64,000 nt of DNA, from contig NZ_CH672376.1 in NCBI RefSeq assembly GCF_000153105.1, positions 1,529,385 through 1,593,384 on the forward strand. The letters run 5' to 3'. This document shows, piece by piece, positions 43,387 to 53,289 of the stretch. The notes beneath the pieces are model-generated. The model searched no databases, was not told the origin of the DNA, and saw nothing but the letters and a program-made list of their open reading frames with translations. The translations under genes were made by a program, and so were the position numbers. Source of the DNA: Blastopirellula marina DSM 3645 (GTDB lineage Bacteria; Planctomycetota; Planctomycetia; Pirellulales; Pirellulaceae). Every line of letters begins with the position of its first letter. The first letter of the stretch is position 1.

Positions 43387-43875
43387 CTAATAAGCGATCG
43401 CCGATTCGCCCCTCTTCCAGAGGTCGAACAATTCGCGGCAAGCCGCTCGCTCGACGTCGCTGATAAGTCGCGTTGAGCTCCCCCCTTGTTCATAGAGCGA
43501 GCGAGCGGGGACCCGCAGCTCGTTAAAGCCGGCTGCTGCGGCGTCGTCGATGGTCGCCCCGTAGTAGATCTCGGCGACCCGCGCCCAATGTAGCGCCGCC
43601 GCGCACATCGGGCAAGGCTCGCAAGTCGTTGCGACCTGGGCCCTGGGGAGCAAGATTTCGCCCACTTTTTGGCAGGCGACACGCAGCGCCGTCACCTCGG
43701 CATGCGCGGTCGCATCGACCGTTTGCAGCACAAGATTGTGAGACACGGCGACCACTTCTCCATCAACGGCGATCGCACAGCCAAACGGCGACTGCCTGGC
43801 GGCGATCCCCTGTTTGGCCTTCTCAATGGCCAGTTGCATCAGTTCCACGGGCGAAATCATGGGGGTTTTCGTCAT
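43387..43875 (-). CDS. Nucleoside/guanine deaminase-family protein
   Basis: 162 residues. The zinc site is H58-A-E60 in TAHAEVTALR and P87-C88-P-M-C91, the deaminase signature. The overall pattern (ISPVELMQLAIEKAKQG, FNELRVPARSLYEQG) is closer to guanine deaminases and related small deaminases than to TadA, although tRNA-specific function is not excluded. It ends 7 bp from the convergent queF gene and is divergent from the sulfatase. Confidence 0.88.
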   Translation of the reverse strand: MTKTPMISPVELMQLAIEKAKQGIAARQSPFGCAIAVDGEVVAVSHNLVLQTVDATAHAEVTALRVACQKVGEILLPRAQVATTCEPCPMCAAALHWARVAEIYYGATIDDAAAAGFNELRVPARSLYEQGGSSTRLISDVERAACRELFDLWKRGESAIAY

Positions 43876-43937
43876 AAAATCGGGAGAGGTGAGCGAATTG
43901 GACTGCGTACAATAGTAGAGTCGCCCGACTCAGGCGA

Positions 43938-43954
43938 CAGGGAAATTTTCCCTG
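43938..43954. promoter_or_regulatory. Perfect palindrome between deaminase and sulfatase
   Basis: CAGGGAAA, one base, TTTCCCTG: a 17-base inverted repeat in the divergent gap, 31 bp before the sulfatase start. It could be an operator for the sulfatase. Inference from position only. Confidence 0.35.
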
Positions 43955-43985
43955 CCTACGCTACTCGACGCTAGATTGGATCCCA

Positions 43986-45464
43986 ATGCAATCTCTGCAA
44001 AATCTCGCGCTTGCCGCTGGTCTTGTCGGAACTCTGTTGGCCAGCGGCGCTGCCGCCGAAAAGCCCAAAAACATCGTTCTTATTTACGCCGATGACATCG
44101 GTTACGGGGATTTCAGCTGTTACGGCGCGAAGTCGTTCTCGACCCCCAACGTGGATCGGCTCGCCCAAGAGGGGCTGCAGTTTACCGACGCACACTGTGG
44201 ATCGGCGACTTGCACCCCGTCGCGTTATTCGCTGCTGACCGGCCGTTACGCATGGCGACAAAAGGGAACCGGCATTTTGCCGGGTGACGCGGCGTTGATT
44301 ATCCCGACCGATGAGGTAACCCTCCCCTCGATGCTGCGAGACGCCGGCTACAAGACCGGCGTCGTCGGCAAATGGCATCTCGGAATCGGCATAGGAAACG
44401 TCAATTGGAACGACAAAGTGGCTCCTGGACCGCTGGAAGTCGGTTTCGACTATTCGTTTCTGATCCCGGCCACCGGCGACCGCGTTCCGTGCGTCTACCT
44501 CGAGAATCACCATGTCGTCGGTCTCGATCCCAACGATCCGATCGAAGTCAGCTACGCGAAAAAGGTGGGCGACGAGCCGACCGGCAAAGACCATCCCGAA
44601 CTGCTGAAGATGGGACTCTCGCATGGCCATGACAAGACCATTATTAACGGCGTCAGCCGCATCGGTTACATGTCTGGCGGCAAGTCGGCCCGCTGGGTCG
44701 ACGAGGACATGGCCGACACGATCACCGCAAAAGCAGTCGCGTTTATCGACGACAACGCCGACCAACCGTTCTTCCTTTACTTTTCGACGCACGACATTCA
44801 CGTCCCCCGCGTTCCGCACCCTCGGTTCGTCGGCAAAAGCGGCCACGGCCCGCGTGGCGACGCGATCCTGCAGTTTGACTGGTGCGTCGGCCAGGTGCTG
44901 GACGCGCTGGATCGTTACAACTTAACCGACGATACGCTCGTCATCTTGTCGAGCGACAATGGCCCGGTGCTAGACGACGGCTACAAAGACCAAGCGGTCG
45001 AACTGATCGGCGACCACAAACCGGCTGGCCCGTTTCGCGGCGGAAAATATAGTGACTACGAAGGGGGAACCCGCGTGCCGACGATCGTCCGTTGGCCCCA
45101 TGTCGTGCAGCCCGGTGAGTCAGAGGCGCTCGTTTGCCAGATTGATCTGTTGACCTCGCTCGCCAAGCTGACAGGGCAAACGCTGCCGGCGGAGGCCGCT
45201 CCGGACAGTCTCGACGTCATGGAAGCGCTGCTTGGTAAGTCGACGCTCGGTCGTAGCGAACTGGTCGAACATGCCCGACAACTGTCGCTCCGCGTCGGAG
45301 ACTGGAAGTACATCGAGCCGCGTCGCAACGACAAGGATCAACTCTTCAATTTGTCGCAAGACATCGGCGAAACCAAGAACTTAGCCAAGGCTTCGCCCGA
45401 GAAGCTGAAAGAATTGAAAGCCCGCTTGAAGGTGATTCGCCAAGCGGACCGCACGCGAGAGTAA
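43986..45464 (+). CDS. Secreted Cys-type sulfatase
   Basis: 492 residues with a signal peptide (AAGLVGTLLASGAAAEK). The formylglycine motif is C76-T-P-S-R80 in CTPSRYSLLTGRYAWR, with D36-D37 at the calcium site (YADDIGYGDF) and KWHLG as the substrate/sulfate Lys-His. A maturation enzyme converts the Cys to formylglycine. Planctomycetes have many such enzymes for sulfated algal polysaccharides; the actual substrate is not known. The C-terminal domain is the usual subdomain (LFNLSQDIGETKNLA). The divergent gene is the deaminase. Confidence 0.94.
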   Translation: MQSLQNLALAAGLVGTLLASGAAAEKPKNIVLIYADDIGYGDFSCYGAKSFSTPNVDRLAQEGLQFTDAHCGSATCTPSRYSLLTGRYAWRQKGTGILPGDAALIIPTDEVTLPSMLRDAGYKTGVVGKWHLGIGIGNVNWNDKVAPGPLEVGFDYSFLIPATGDRVPCVYLENHHVVGLDPNDPIEVSYAKKVGDEPTGKDHPELLKMGLSHGHDKTIINGVSRIGYMSGGKSARWVDEDMADTITAKAVAFIDDNADQPFFLYFSTHDIHVPRVPHPRFVGKSGHGPRGDAILQFDWCVGQVLDALDRYNLTDDTLVILSSDNGPVLDDGYKDQAVELIGDHKPAGPFRGGKYSDYEGGTRVPTIVRWPHVVQPGESEALVCQIDLLTSLAKLTGQTLPAEAAPDSLDVMEALLGKSTLGRSELVEHARQLSLRVGDWKYIEPRRNDKDQLFNLSQDIGETKNLAKASPEKLKELKARLKVIRQADRTRE

Positions 45465-45641
45465 AGCAAAACCGCAAGCCAATCGACGGCGGGGCCCGGT
45501 GCAAGCAGCGCAGGGGCCGCTGTGCGGCCCAAGGAAAGCGGTTCATCGTAGCAAGCAAATTTGCAGGGCGGCTGGTCCGCACGGCGGACCCTAGTTTTGC
45601 TCTACCAGCGGCGATGTTGGTTGAGAAATAACGCCGCGCGT
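45465..45641. other. Gap with two GC-rich hairpins
   Basis: Between the convergent sulfatase and nqrM genes. GGGCCGC, TGT, GCGGCCC (45514-45530) and GGTCCGC, ACG, GCGGACC (45574-45590) are two 7-bp stems with 3-base loops. Neither has a T-run, but they could end both transcripts. No gene. Confidence 0.45.
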
Positions 45642-45902
45642 TTACGAATGAACCGGGTGCTCGTCGGTCGCGGTCGGATGAGAATCGCAGTCGCCGGATT
45701 CTTGGGGACGCTTGCCCTGGCCCGAGCATTCCGGTGACGGCGTCGTGCAAGCGTCGCAGATCGGATTGCCGACCGAGTCGCGGAAGTTATTTAGCCCGCC
45801 GCAACTTCCCTTGATGCTGCGGTTGCTGATGATGACGCCGATCGCCATCCCCGCCAATGCGATGGCGAACACTCCGGCGGCGATTAAAAAAGTGAGTAGC
45901 AC
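45642..45902 (-). CDS. nqrM: Na+-NQR maturation protein NqrM
   Basis: 86 residues with one membrane segment (LLTFLIAAGVFAIALAGMAIGVIIS) followed by SIKGSCGGLNN and further Cys (CDACTTPSPEC, CDSH). S-x-K-G-S-C-G-G-L is the NqrM signature; the protein delivers the iron for the Fe site between NqrD and NqrE. It follows apbE by 3 bp, at the end of the nqr operon. The N-terminal ATG at 45902 fits the known length. Confidence 0.9.
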   Translation of the reverse strand: MLLTFLIAAGVFAIALAGMAIGVIISNRSIKGSCGGLNNFRDSVGNPICDACTTPSPECSGQGKRPQESGDCDSHPTATDEHPVHS

Positions 45903-45905
45903 AGG

Positions 45906-46916
45906 TTACTCTCCACGCTGAGGCCACAACGACGTGCGGCGTACGACCGGCCCATCCGCGCCGCGGATGAGAAACAACACGGCCAATTTGTTTTGTTCCG
46001 CCCAATTGTATCCACGCTCTGGTCCCAAGACCATGAGCGTCGTCGCGAAAGCGTCGGCCGCGGCGCAATCGGCATGCAACACGCTGACCGACGCGGGAGG
46101 ATGCGGCAGCGGACGCCCTGTTTGGGGATCAATCGTGTGAGAATAGATCTGACCATCCTCCACAAAATGTTGTCGATAATCTCCGGAAGTCGCCAGTGAT
46201 TGGTTCGACAGTTCGACGATCTCTTGAATCGCTCTGGCGCCGGGGGTCGGTTTCTCGATCGCGATCCGCCATAGCGAGCCGTCGCTCTTGCGTCCGACGG
46301 CGCGTACTTCACCGCCGATTTCGACCATGTACGATTGGGCGCCTGAGTCGGCGACCAGTTGGGCGATCTGGTCGACGCCGTAGCCTTTGGCGATCGCCGA
46401 AAGATCGACATACAACGCGTCTCGTGACTTTTTCAGGGCCGGAGGATCGAGTCGAACCTCGAGCTTGGCGTCTCCCACGTTGGCCAGGGCGGCGGCGATC
46501 GCTTCGTCGCTGGGGACTTTTTCAGGACGATTGTCAGGGCCAAAACTCCAGAGATTGACCAGCGGGCCGACGGTCACGTCAAACGCGCCGTCGCTCTGCT
46601 CGCTAATTTCTTTGGCCCGTGCAACAACGTCGGCCAACGCCTGCGAGACGGGAAACCAATTTCCCGCCGGGCTTTGATTGAAACGCGAGAGTTCCGAATC
46701 TGGAATATAGGTCGACATCTGCTGGTTGATTTCGACCAGCCGCTCGTCCACCTGCTTTTGCAGCGACGCTGTCGAGAAGTCGGCGCCGGACGCGATCAAC
46801 TTGACCGAGTAGGTCGTCCCCATCGTCCGCCCTGTTAACTCGACAGGAGCGGAGTGGTTGGGACTACAGCCGACCACCAAAAGCAGCAAGCATGCTGCTC
46901 TGGTCAGCGTGATCAT
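45906..46916 (-). CDS. apbE: FAD:protein FMN transferase ApbE
   Basis: 336 residues from the ATG at 46916; the upstream in-frame codons overlap nqrF, and this start gives a lipoprotein signal (AACLLLLVVGC). GRTMGTTYSVKL opens the family, ALYVDLSAIAKGYGVDQIA is the central motif, and SYMVEIGGEVRAVG follows. It attaches FMN to Thr of NqrB and NqrC, whose genes are upstream in the same operon. It starts 4 bp past the nqrF stop. Confidence 0.93.
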   Translation of the reverse strand: MITLTRAACLLLLVVGCSPNHSAPVELTGRTMGTTYSVKLIASGADFSTASLQKQVDERLVEINQQMSTYIPDSELSRFNQSPAGNWFPVSQALADVVARAKEISEQSDGAFDVTVGPLVNLWSFGPDNRPEKVPSDEAIAAALANVGDAKLEVRLDPPALKKSRDALYVDLSAIAKGYGVDQIAQLVADSGAQSYMVEIGGEVRAVGRKSDGSLWRIAIEKPTPGARAIQEIVELSNQSLATSGDYRQHFVEDGQIYSHTIDPQTGRPLPHPPASVSVLHADCAAADAFATTLMVLGPERGYNWAEQNKLAVLFLIRGADGPVVRRTSLWPQRGE

Positions 46917-46920
46917 ACGT

Positions 46921-48159
46921 TTAGCCGCCGAAGTCATCGTAGGCGATATTTTCTGGCGGAACGCCGAGGTCATCCAGCATTTTGAACACCGCCTGATTCA
47001 TCATCGGCGGACCGCAGATGTAATACTCGATGTCTTCCGGAGCCGGATGGTTCTTCAAGTAGTTCTCGAGGAGAACCTGGTGAATGAACCCTTTCAGACC
47101 GGTCCAGTTGTCTTCCGGCAACGCATCCGAGAGCGCGATGTTGAACTTAAAGTTCGGAAAGTCCTTTTCAATGTCGCGGAATTCGTCGACATAGAACAGT
47201 TCGCGAACGCTCCGACCGCCGTACCAAAACGAAACTTTGCGGTTGGTCTTTCGTTCTTTGAACAGTTCAAAGATGTGACTGCGAAGCGGAGCCATGCCGG
47301 CGCCGCCGCCGATGTAGACCATTTCGTTTTCGGTGTCTTTAATGAAGAACTCGCCGTACGGGCCCGAGATCGTCACCTTATCGCCAGGCTTCTTGCTAAA
47401 GATATAGCTGGAAGCTTTACCCGGCGGAGTTCCTTCGGGGGCTCGCGGCGGCGGCGAAGCGATCCGGACGTTGAGCATGATGATGCCCTTTTCGCCGGGG
47501 TAGTTCGCCATCGAGTAAGCGCGAATCACCGGCTCATCCACTTTGGACACATACCGCCAAATGTTGAACTTATCCCAGTCTTCATGATATTCCTTGTCGA
47601 CGACGAAGTCCTTGTAGGCGACTTCGTGTTCCGGAATTTCGATCTGGATGTAGCCGCCCGCCTTGAAGTCGACTTCCTCGCCTTCGGGCAGCTTCAGCTT
47701 GAACTCTTTGATGAAGGTCGCGACGTTGTCGTTCGAGATGACCTCGCAATCCCACTTCTTCGTTTCAAACGCTTCGTGGGGAACTTCGATGCTCATGTCC
47801 TGCTTGACCGCGACCTGGCACGACAAGCGATAGCCTTCGCGGGCTTGCTGGTTGTTGATGTGCGATTTTTCGGTCGGCAGAATATCACCGCCGCCCGAAT
47901 GAATTTTCACTTTGCACTGAGCACAGGTTCCGCCGCCGCCGCACGCGGACGAGACGAAGATGCCCTGGTCGGCTAGCGCATTGAGCAATTTACCGCCGGC
48001 GGGGACATGAACTTCTTTTTGCTCATTGATCACGAGCTTCACGTCGCCGGCGGCGACAAGCACCGACTTGGCGGCAAGAATGATCGCCACCAGCGCCAGC
48101 ACGAGAACCGTGAACATCGCGACGCCGACGGGAATCAGGATGAATTGATATTCCTGCAT
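46921..48159 (-). CDS. nqrF: Na+-NQR subunit F (NADH dehydrogenase, FAD, 2Fe-2S)
   Basis: 412 residues. A membrane segment (about 7-30) is followed by a 2Fe-2S ferredoxin domain with C73, C79, C82 and C114 as cluster ligands, then an FAD/NADH reductase domain: [11 protein letters not shown] is the FAD-binding part and [15 protein letters not shown] and YYCGPPMMN make the NADH-binding part. This subunit takes electrons from NADH. Start: the ATG at 48159, 40 bp past nqrE. Confidence 0.96.
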   Translation of the reverse strand: MQEYQFILIPVGVAMFTVLVLALVAIILAAKSVLVAAGDVKLVINEQKEVHVPAGGKLLNALADQGIFVSSACGGGGTCAQCKVKIHSGGGDILPTEKSHINNQQAREGYRLSCQVAVKQDMSIEVPHEAFETKKWDCEVISNDNVATFIKEFKLKLPEGEEVDFKAGGYIQIEIPEHEVAYKDFVVDKEYHEDWDKFNIWRYVSKVDEPVIRAYSMANYPGEKGIIMLNVRIASPPPRAPEGTPPGKASSYIFSKKPGDKVTISGPYGEFFIKDTENEMVYIGGGAGMAPLRSHIFELFKERKTNRKVSFWYGGRSVRELFYVDEFRDIEKDFPNFKFNIALSDALPEDNWTGLKGFIHQVLLENYLKNHPAPEDIEYYICGPPMMNQAVFKMLDDLGVPPENIAYDDFGG

Positions 48160-48199
48160 GACTCTATACTTTTCGACTAAAAGTCACTGAAATCGGGAA

Positions 48200-48811
48200 T
48201 TACAGCATGCCGCCAAACGACATGAACGCCAAAGCCATGAGGCCGGCGGTGATGAACGTGATGCCGAGTCCTTTCAGACCATCCGGCACGTCGCTGTATT
48301 TCAGCTTTTCGCGAACGCCGGCCAAAGCGACGATCGCCAACGCCCAGCCGACTCCGGCGAAGACGCCGTAAACGCAGCTTTGCGTAAAGTTGTAATCACG
48401 CTCGACCATGAACAACGAACCGCCCAAAATCGCGCAGTTGACCGTGATCAACGGCAGAAAGATGCCGAGCGCGGTATACAACGGCGGAAAGTAACGATCG
48501 AGCGCCATTTCCAAGATCTGCACAATCGCCGCGATAACGCCGATGTAAATGATCAATCCGAGAAACGTGAGGTCCATATCGGCCAGATCCGAGCTGATCC
48601 AAGCAAGTTGCCCTTTCTTCAGCAGATGCTGATAGATCAGGTTGTTCGCCGGAATCGTGATCGCCATCACTGCGATCACCGCGGCGCCCAGCCCGAGGGC
48701 CGTCTTCACGTTTTTGGAAACGGCGAGAAACGTGCACATCCCCAAAAAGAAGGCGAGCGCGAGATTTTCGCTGAAGACCGCTTTCAGTGCAATATTGACG
48801 TAGTCAGCCAT
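48200..48811 (-). CDS. nqrE: Na+-NQR subunit E
   Basis: 203 residues, about six membrane segments. [17 protein letters not shown] near the N-terminus and [21 protein letters not shown] carry the conserved Cys that hold the membrane iron site with NqrD. It spans the bilayer in inverted repeat with NqrD. The gene is 2 bp past nqrD and 40 bp before nqrF. Confidence 0.96.
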   Translation of the reverse strand: MADYVNIALKAVFSENLALAFFLGMCTFLAVSKNVKTALGLGAAVIAVMAITIPANNLIYQHLLKKGQLAWISSDLADMDLTFLGLIIYIGVIAAIVQILEMALDRYFPPLYTALGIFLPLITVNCAILGGSLFMVERDYNFTQSCVYGVFAGVGWALAIVALAGVREKLKYSDVPDGLKGLGITFITAGLMALAFMSFGGML

Positions 48812-48813
48812 GT

Positions 48814-49452
48814 TTAGCCCTCCGTCTCTACCTGGTCAGGACGGAATGTCCGCAAGACCCAAATGATGATGCCGATGATGAAAAACGCACTCGGCGGCAA
48901 GACCATCAGCCCGTTGGTCGTGTACCAGCCGGAATCTTTGACTGCGTCGTACAGCGGCAGAATAGTAATGCCGAACAAGGTTCCAAAACCGAACAGTTCG
49001 CGGAAGAAGGCGACGATCAACAGAATCAAGCTATAGCCGAGTCCATTGCCGATGCCGTCCAAAAAGCTCATGCCGGGTTCGTGCTTCATCGCGTAGGCTT
49101 CAGCACGTCCCATCACGATACAGTTGGTAATGATCAAACCGACGAACACCGACAGCTCTTTGCTGATGTTGAACGCGTAGGCTTTCAAAAATTGGTCGAC
49201 GATGATCACGAGCGATGCGATGATCGTCATCTGCACGATGATGCGGATGCTGCTGGGGATGAACTTGCGAACCAGACTAACGCTCAGGTTCGAGAACCCC
49301 GTCACCACCGTCACCGCCAACGCCATCGTCAGGGCTTTGTCCATTTTGGACGTCACCGCCAACGCCGAACAAATGCCGAGCACTTGCAGTGCGATCGGAT
49401 TGTTGGTGAAGACCGGCGACAGCAGGATCTCTTTCGTGGTCTCTTTAGCCAT
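48814..49452 (-). CDS. nqrD: Na+-NQR subunit D
   Basis: 212 residues, about six membrane segments. The ends of the helices include [17 protein letters not shown] and [18 protein letters not shown], the Cys-bearing segments paired with those in NqrE. The start overlaps nqrC by 8 bp, which suggests coupled translation in the operon. Confidence 0.96.
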   Translation of the reverse strand: MAKETTKEILLSPVFTNNPIALQVLGICSALAVTSKMDKALTMALAVTVVTGFSNLSVSLVRKFIPSSIRIIVQMTIIASLVIIVDQFLKAYAFNISKELSVFVGLIITNCIVMGRAEAYAMKHEPGMSFLDGIGNGLGYSLILLIVAFFRELFGFGTLFGITILPLYDAVKDSGWYTTNGLMVLPPSAFFIIGIIIWVLRTFRPDQVETEG

Positions 49453-50251
49453 TGAAGTCTCCCTTGCGAACTTTCGCCAAAAATGGACCGAAGCCGCCTG
49501 GGCCTAGCCAGTAGCGAACCATCGTATCAACCCCTTTGGTCGTGATCGTAGCGCCTGACAGGCCGTCGATGTTGGTATCAATGCCGCCGGTCTGCCCTGC
49601 CTTCGTGACCGAAACGACGACCTTGCCGTCGTCTTCGACCGCTTGGGTGCCGGGCCACTGGGCTTTCCAATCTGGGTTGTCGACTTCGCCGCCGAGCCCT
49701 GGAGTTTCGCCATGCGAGTAGTAAGTCAAACCTTTGATCGTCTGGGCGTCTCCCTCAAGAGCGATGAAGCCCTTCATGGTCGACCACAGTCCTTTGCCGT
49801 AGAACGGCAACACAATCACGTCGATCTGGCCCTCTTTCTTCAGCAAAAAGACCTGCGAATATTTGGGGCGCTCTTTGATGTCACCCAGCTTTTCAGCAGC
49901 CGGAGCATCGGTAGGAATTTTTTCCATCTTCGGTTTGTCATCCAACGAATCGGCCGCAATCGGGTCTTCTTCCCGATTATCAACACGTTCGCCGGTGTCG
50001 AGGTCGATCACGATCGTCTCGACGCTGTTGTACAACTCGGTGATCTTGGCGTCGCTGACATCTTCGACTTTGCCTTCTTTGTCCTTCGGCAACGCGCCGG
50101 CGGCAGCCAGAATATTCTTCTGCTGATCCAGCTTTTCGTTTTCGACTTGAGTCGGTTTCAGGAGGACTGCCGTCGCCGAAACCGCTATCGAACAAACGAT
50201 GCAAAGGACGGCGGCCACCAGGAACGTTCCGCCTACGCTATCACGACGCAT
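49445..50251 (-). CDS. nqrC: Na+-NQR subunit C (covalent FMN)
   Basis: 268 residues with one membrane segment (about 9-31) and a periplasmic domain. D229-G-L-S-G-A-T235 is the flavinylation motif, with T235 expected to carry FMN placed by ApbE. A stretch rich in Asp/Glu (about 85-125) is longer than in the Vibrio protein. Overlaps nqrB by 11 bp and nqrD by 8 bp. Confidence 0.95.
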   Translation of the reverse strand: MRRDSVGGTFLVAAVLCIVCSIAVSATAVLLKPTQVENEKLDQQKNILAAAGALPKDKEGKVEDVSDAKITELYNSVETIVIDLDTGERVDNREEDPIAADSLDDKPKMEKIPTDAPAAEKLGDIKERPKYSQVFLLKKEGQIDVIVLPFYGKGLWSTMKGFIALEGDAQTIKGLTYYSHGETPGLGGEVDNPDWKAQWPGTQAVEDDGKVVVSVTKAGQTGGIDTNIDGLSGATITTKGVDTMVRYWLGPGGFGPFLAKVRKGDFNG

Positions 50252-51491
50252 AGCGAGCCATCCTTCTGTTGATGTTTCCTTGAATCACGAAGTAGTCGAT
50301 CAGCGGCGCCATCACGTTACCAAACAAGATGGCGAGCATGATCCCTTCCGGGAACGCGGGGTTGATGCCGCGAATCAAGATCGTCAGTACGCCGACCAGG
50401 ATCCCGTAAAACCACTTTCCTTTTTCCGTCATCGCCGCCGAAACCGGGTCGGTCACCATAAAGACGCAACCGAAGGCGAAACCGCCGATCACCAGATGCC
50501 ACCACGGCGGCAATGCGAACAACGCGGAGGTTTCCAATCCCGAAAGACTCGCGAGCCAAAAGACGCCCGAGGTTCCCACGGCGCCCAACACAGTTGCGGC
50601 CATGATCTTCCACGAGCCGACGCCGGTCAGGATCAAAAAGGCGGCGCCCAGCAAACATGCCAGAGCTGATGTTTCGCCCATCGAACCGGTGATCGTCCCG
50701 AGGAACGCTTGCATCCAAGTAATCCCCTGACCGTCGACTCCTTGCAGAATCTGCGAAAGCCCCACGTCCAGATTGTCTTTGTTCTCGGCCAACGCCCCTA
50801 GGGTGGTCGCGCCGCTAAAACCATCGGCAGCAATCCAAACGTTGCCGGTGATCTGATTCGGGTAAGCGAAGTAAAGGAACGCACGAGCCGTGAGGGCCGG
50901 ATTCAGAAAGTTCTTGCCGGTGCCGCCAAAAACTTCCTTGCCGATCAACACGCCGAAGGCGATGCCTAAAGCGACTTGCCAGAGTGGAATCGTCGGCGGC
51001 AACGTCAGCGGAAAGAGCATCCCGGTAACCAGGAACCCTTCGTTGACTTCATGCTTGCGAACGATTCCGAAGATCACCTCGATAATCCCGCCGACCGTCA
51101 TCGTGACGATGTAGACCGGCAGAAAGTAGATCGCGCCCAGCACGATATTGTCGAGCAAGCTGCCGGGGTCGTGAGCCATTCCCAGTGACGTGAACAGACT
51201 CTCTTGCCAGTTCTCCGGCGCAGTGCCGGCTTCAGCGTGAATCGCTGAGTTGGCTTGGTAGCCGGTGTTCCACATCGCCATCAAGATGCACGGCGTGAGC
51301 GCGATGACGACAAACACCATCATCCGCTTCAGGTCGAGACCATCTCGCACATGGGTCGTACCGTGCGTGATTTCGCCTGGCGTGTAAAGGAACGTATCTC
51401 CCGCTTCATACAGCGGATAGAGTCGTTCGAGCTTGCCGCCTTCCTCAAACAGAGGAGCGGCGCGATCGAGTAGGTTGCGTATAAACTTCAT
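50241..51491 (-). CDS. nqrB: Na+-NQR subunit B (covalent FMN, sodium path)
   Basis: 416 residues with about ten membrane segments. D223-G-F-S-G-A-T229 is the flavinylation motif (T229 takes FMN), [21 protein letters not shown] is a conserved loop, and [20 protein letters not shown] is the pore half-helix. This subunit holds the ion channel. It starts 2 bp past nqrA. Confidence 0.96.
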   Translation of the reverse strand: MKFIRNLLDRAAPLFEEGGKLERLYPLYEAGDTFLYTPGEITHGTTHVRDGLDLKRMMVFVVIALTPCILMAMWNTGYQANSAIHAEAGTAPENWQESLFTSLGMAHDPGSLLDNIVLGAIYFLPVYIVTMTVGGIIEVIFGIVRKHEVNEGFLVTGMLFPLTLPPTIPLWQVALGIAFGVLIGKEVFGGTGKNFLNPALTARAFLYFAYPNQITGNVWIAADGFSGATTLGALAENKDNLDVGLSQILQGVDGQGITWMQAFLGTITGSMGETSALACLLGAAFLILTGVGSWKIMAATVLGAVGTSGVFWLASLSGLETSALFALPPWWHLVIGGFAFGCVFMVTDPVSAAMTEKGKWFYGILVGVLTILIRGINPAFPEGIMLAILFGNVMAPLIDYFVIQGNINRRMARYAS

Positions 51492-51493
51492 GG

Positions 51494-52849
51494 TTACCCC
51501 TCGGCCTCAATGCGGTCTAGGTTCTTCCGCAGGGCGCTGCCGAAGTCGTGCTTGCCGGTATCGACGTAGGAACAAAGCGCCAAATCTTCTTCATCCAATT
51601 CCAAGGCGCCCAGCGCCTGAGCCGATTCCATATCGTTCACCACCAGCGACTTGAGCAGTGCTGTCGGTTCGATATCGAGCGGCATCACTTTTTCATACAT
51701 CCCGGTCGGGATGATCGCGCGATGACTTCCCTCACTGCTGGTCGTGAAGTCATATTCGCGACCTCCGCCGGTCAGGGCCGACATGAACACCGACTTGGTC
51801 GAGAACTTGCCGAACCCGAGCGTCAGCCAACCCAGGAAGTCGCGGTTGCGACCTTCTTCCAGCACCGAAATCTGATTGTGGTAACGTCCCAGGAACGTAT
51901 GCGGCTCTGCACAAGTTCGGCCCCAAAAGACCGAGCCCGAAATCACGCGAGGATCGACTCCATTCAGCTGACCGTCAGTCAACTGCGTCAGGTCGGCGCC
52001 CAACGCCGCTTCGATCAAGCGCGGCTTGCTCACGGCGGGTCCCGCCAGCGAGAGGATTCGCTTGACGTTCAGTCGGCCGGTCTTGAACAGCGTACCGATC
52101 GCCAACACGTCTTGATAACCGATGTGCCAGACGGCGCGATCGCGCCCCGCCGGGAACAAGCAATGAATATGCGTTCCAGGCAAGCCGGCAGGATGTGGGC
52201 CATCGAATTCGACAACTTCGGCGAATTCCAGGCCTTCACCCGGGATGTCAGCGCCAGGAGCACGACAGACGAACATCGGTCCATCGGTTAATTTACTCAG
52301 CGCTTCCAAACCGGCCGTGAACTCCGCTTTCTGCGGGCCGATCACGACTGCGGGATCAGCCGCCAACGGATGGCTGTCGATCGCCGTAATGAACAGCGCT
52401 CTCGGCGTTTGCGTCGGCGATGGAGTCCGACCAAAGGGCCGTTGTCGCAGCGCTGGCCACAGGCCGGCGGCCAACATTCCCTCGACCACTTGCTGGCGAG
52501 TCAGATTCAAGAGCGATTGATCGCCATGCGAGGCGAACTCGACTTGTTCGTCCCCTTCACGCTCGATCACGACCGACAAAAACCGACGCTTGGCGCCGCG
52601 GTTAACCGCAACAACCTTTCCGGCGGCCGGCGATGTGAACATCACGCCGGGATTCTTTTTGTCTTCAAACAGGGCCTGACCAAGTTTGACCGAATCCCCT
52701 TCGGCAACAAACATCGTCGGCCGCATGCCGATGTAGTCCTCGCCAAGGAGACCGAATCGGGTCACCGCTCCGGCCGACTCGATGGACTGCTGAGGACGAC
52801 CCGAAATCGGCAGATCGAGCCCTCGTTTCAATGTAATAGTTCGTGGCAT
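51494..52849 (-). CDS. nqrA: Na+-NQR subunit A
   Basis: 451 residues of the peripheral quinone-side subunit. [14 protein letters not shown] near the N-terminus, [20 protein letters not shown], and the [24 protein letters not shown] section are typical. Full family length. It begins the operon, and the 440-bp gap upstream holds the likely promoter and a palindrome at 52926. Confidence 0.96.
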   Translation of the reverse strand: MPRTITLKRGLDLPISGRPQQSIESAGAVTRFGLLGEDYIGMRPTMFVAEGDSVKLGQALFEDKKNPGVMFTSPAAGKVVAVNRGAKRRFLSVVIEREGDEQVEFASHGDQSLLNLTRQQVVEGMLAAGLWPALRQRPFGRTPSPTQTPRALFITAIDSHPLAADPAVVIGPQKAEFTAGLEALSKLTDGPMFVCRAPGADIPGEGLEFAEVVEFDGPHPAGLPGTHIHCLFPAGRDRAVWHIGYQDVLAIGTLFKTGRLNVKRILSLAGPAVSKPRLIEAALGADLTQLTDGQLNGVDPRVISGSVFWGRTCAEPHTFLGRYHNQISVLEEGRNRDFLGWLTLGFGKFSTKSVFMSALTGGGREYDFTTSSEGSHRAIIPTGMYEKVMPLDIEPTALLKSLVVNDMESAQALGALELDEEDLALCSYVDTGKHDFGSALRKNLDRIEAEG

Positions 52850-53289
52850 CCGCGGCTCCGAACGGGCGAATCTTGGCCCTGGAAATTACTGCGTATCGCT
52901 GCGTAACGTAGCGAGCAAACTGAGTTTGTGAAAACTTTCACAATGTATAGGACATGTAGGCCTGGGAAATGCTTTTCAATCGTCTGCGGCGAACAAAGGA
53001 AGCTGTGCAGTTAACGCTCGCCGTGAAGAAGATGCCTACACCCAGGCATGCCCGAATAATTGCCTCGCTATCCTCAAAATAATATCGGTTGTGCAGGGAG
53101 TCGCAAGGGGAGAATTCCTCGCCCTACGAATCCAAGCCCCTTTTTGCGAGGTCCTAACTTGCGTTTTGAGCGGCGATAAGCGAACGCAACGAACCCCGGG
53201 CGAAATGTGGGCAAATACCGATCCGTTAAAAAACAACGACAAAAAACTCTCTGCCGTAATCACTCTGCGGCAATTTAATTCATTGTCGC
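52850..53289. promoter_or_regulatory. Upstream region of the nqr operon
   Basis: 440 bp with no convincing gene; the single sizeable minus-strand frame (53036-53293) has no family pattern. It should hold the nqrA promoter. It includes the palindrome at 52926-52943. The part near 53200-53290 is more A/T-rich than its surroundings. Confidence 0.5.
52926..52943. promoter_or_regulatory. Palindromic operator candidate upstream of nqrA
   Basis: TTGTGAAA, two bases, TTTCACAA, a perfect 18-base inverted repeat whose centre is about 85 bp before the nqrA start. This is the form of a dimeric repressor or activator site. No regulator gene is next to it. Confidence 0.45.

Noticed and set aside
46858-47976. 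Long plus-strand frame (372 codons)
   Set aside because: Antisense to nqrF, whose ferredoxin and FAD motifs are clear.
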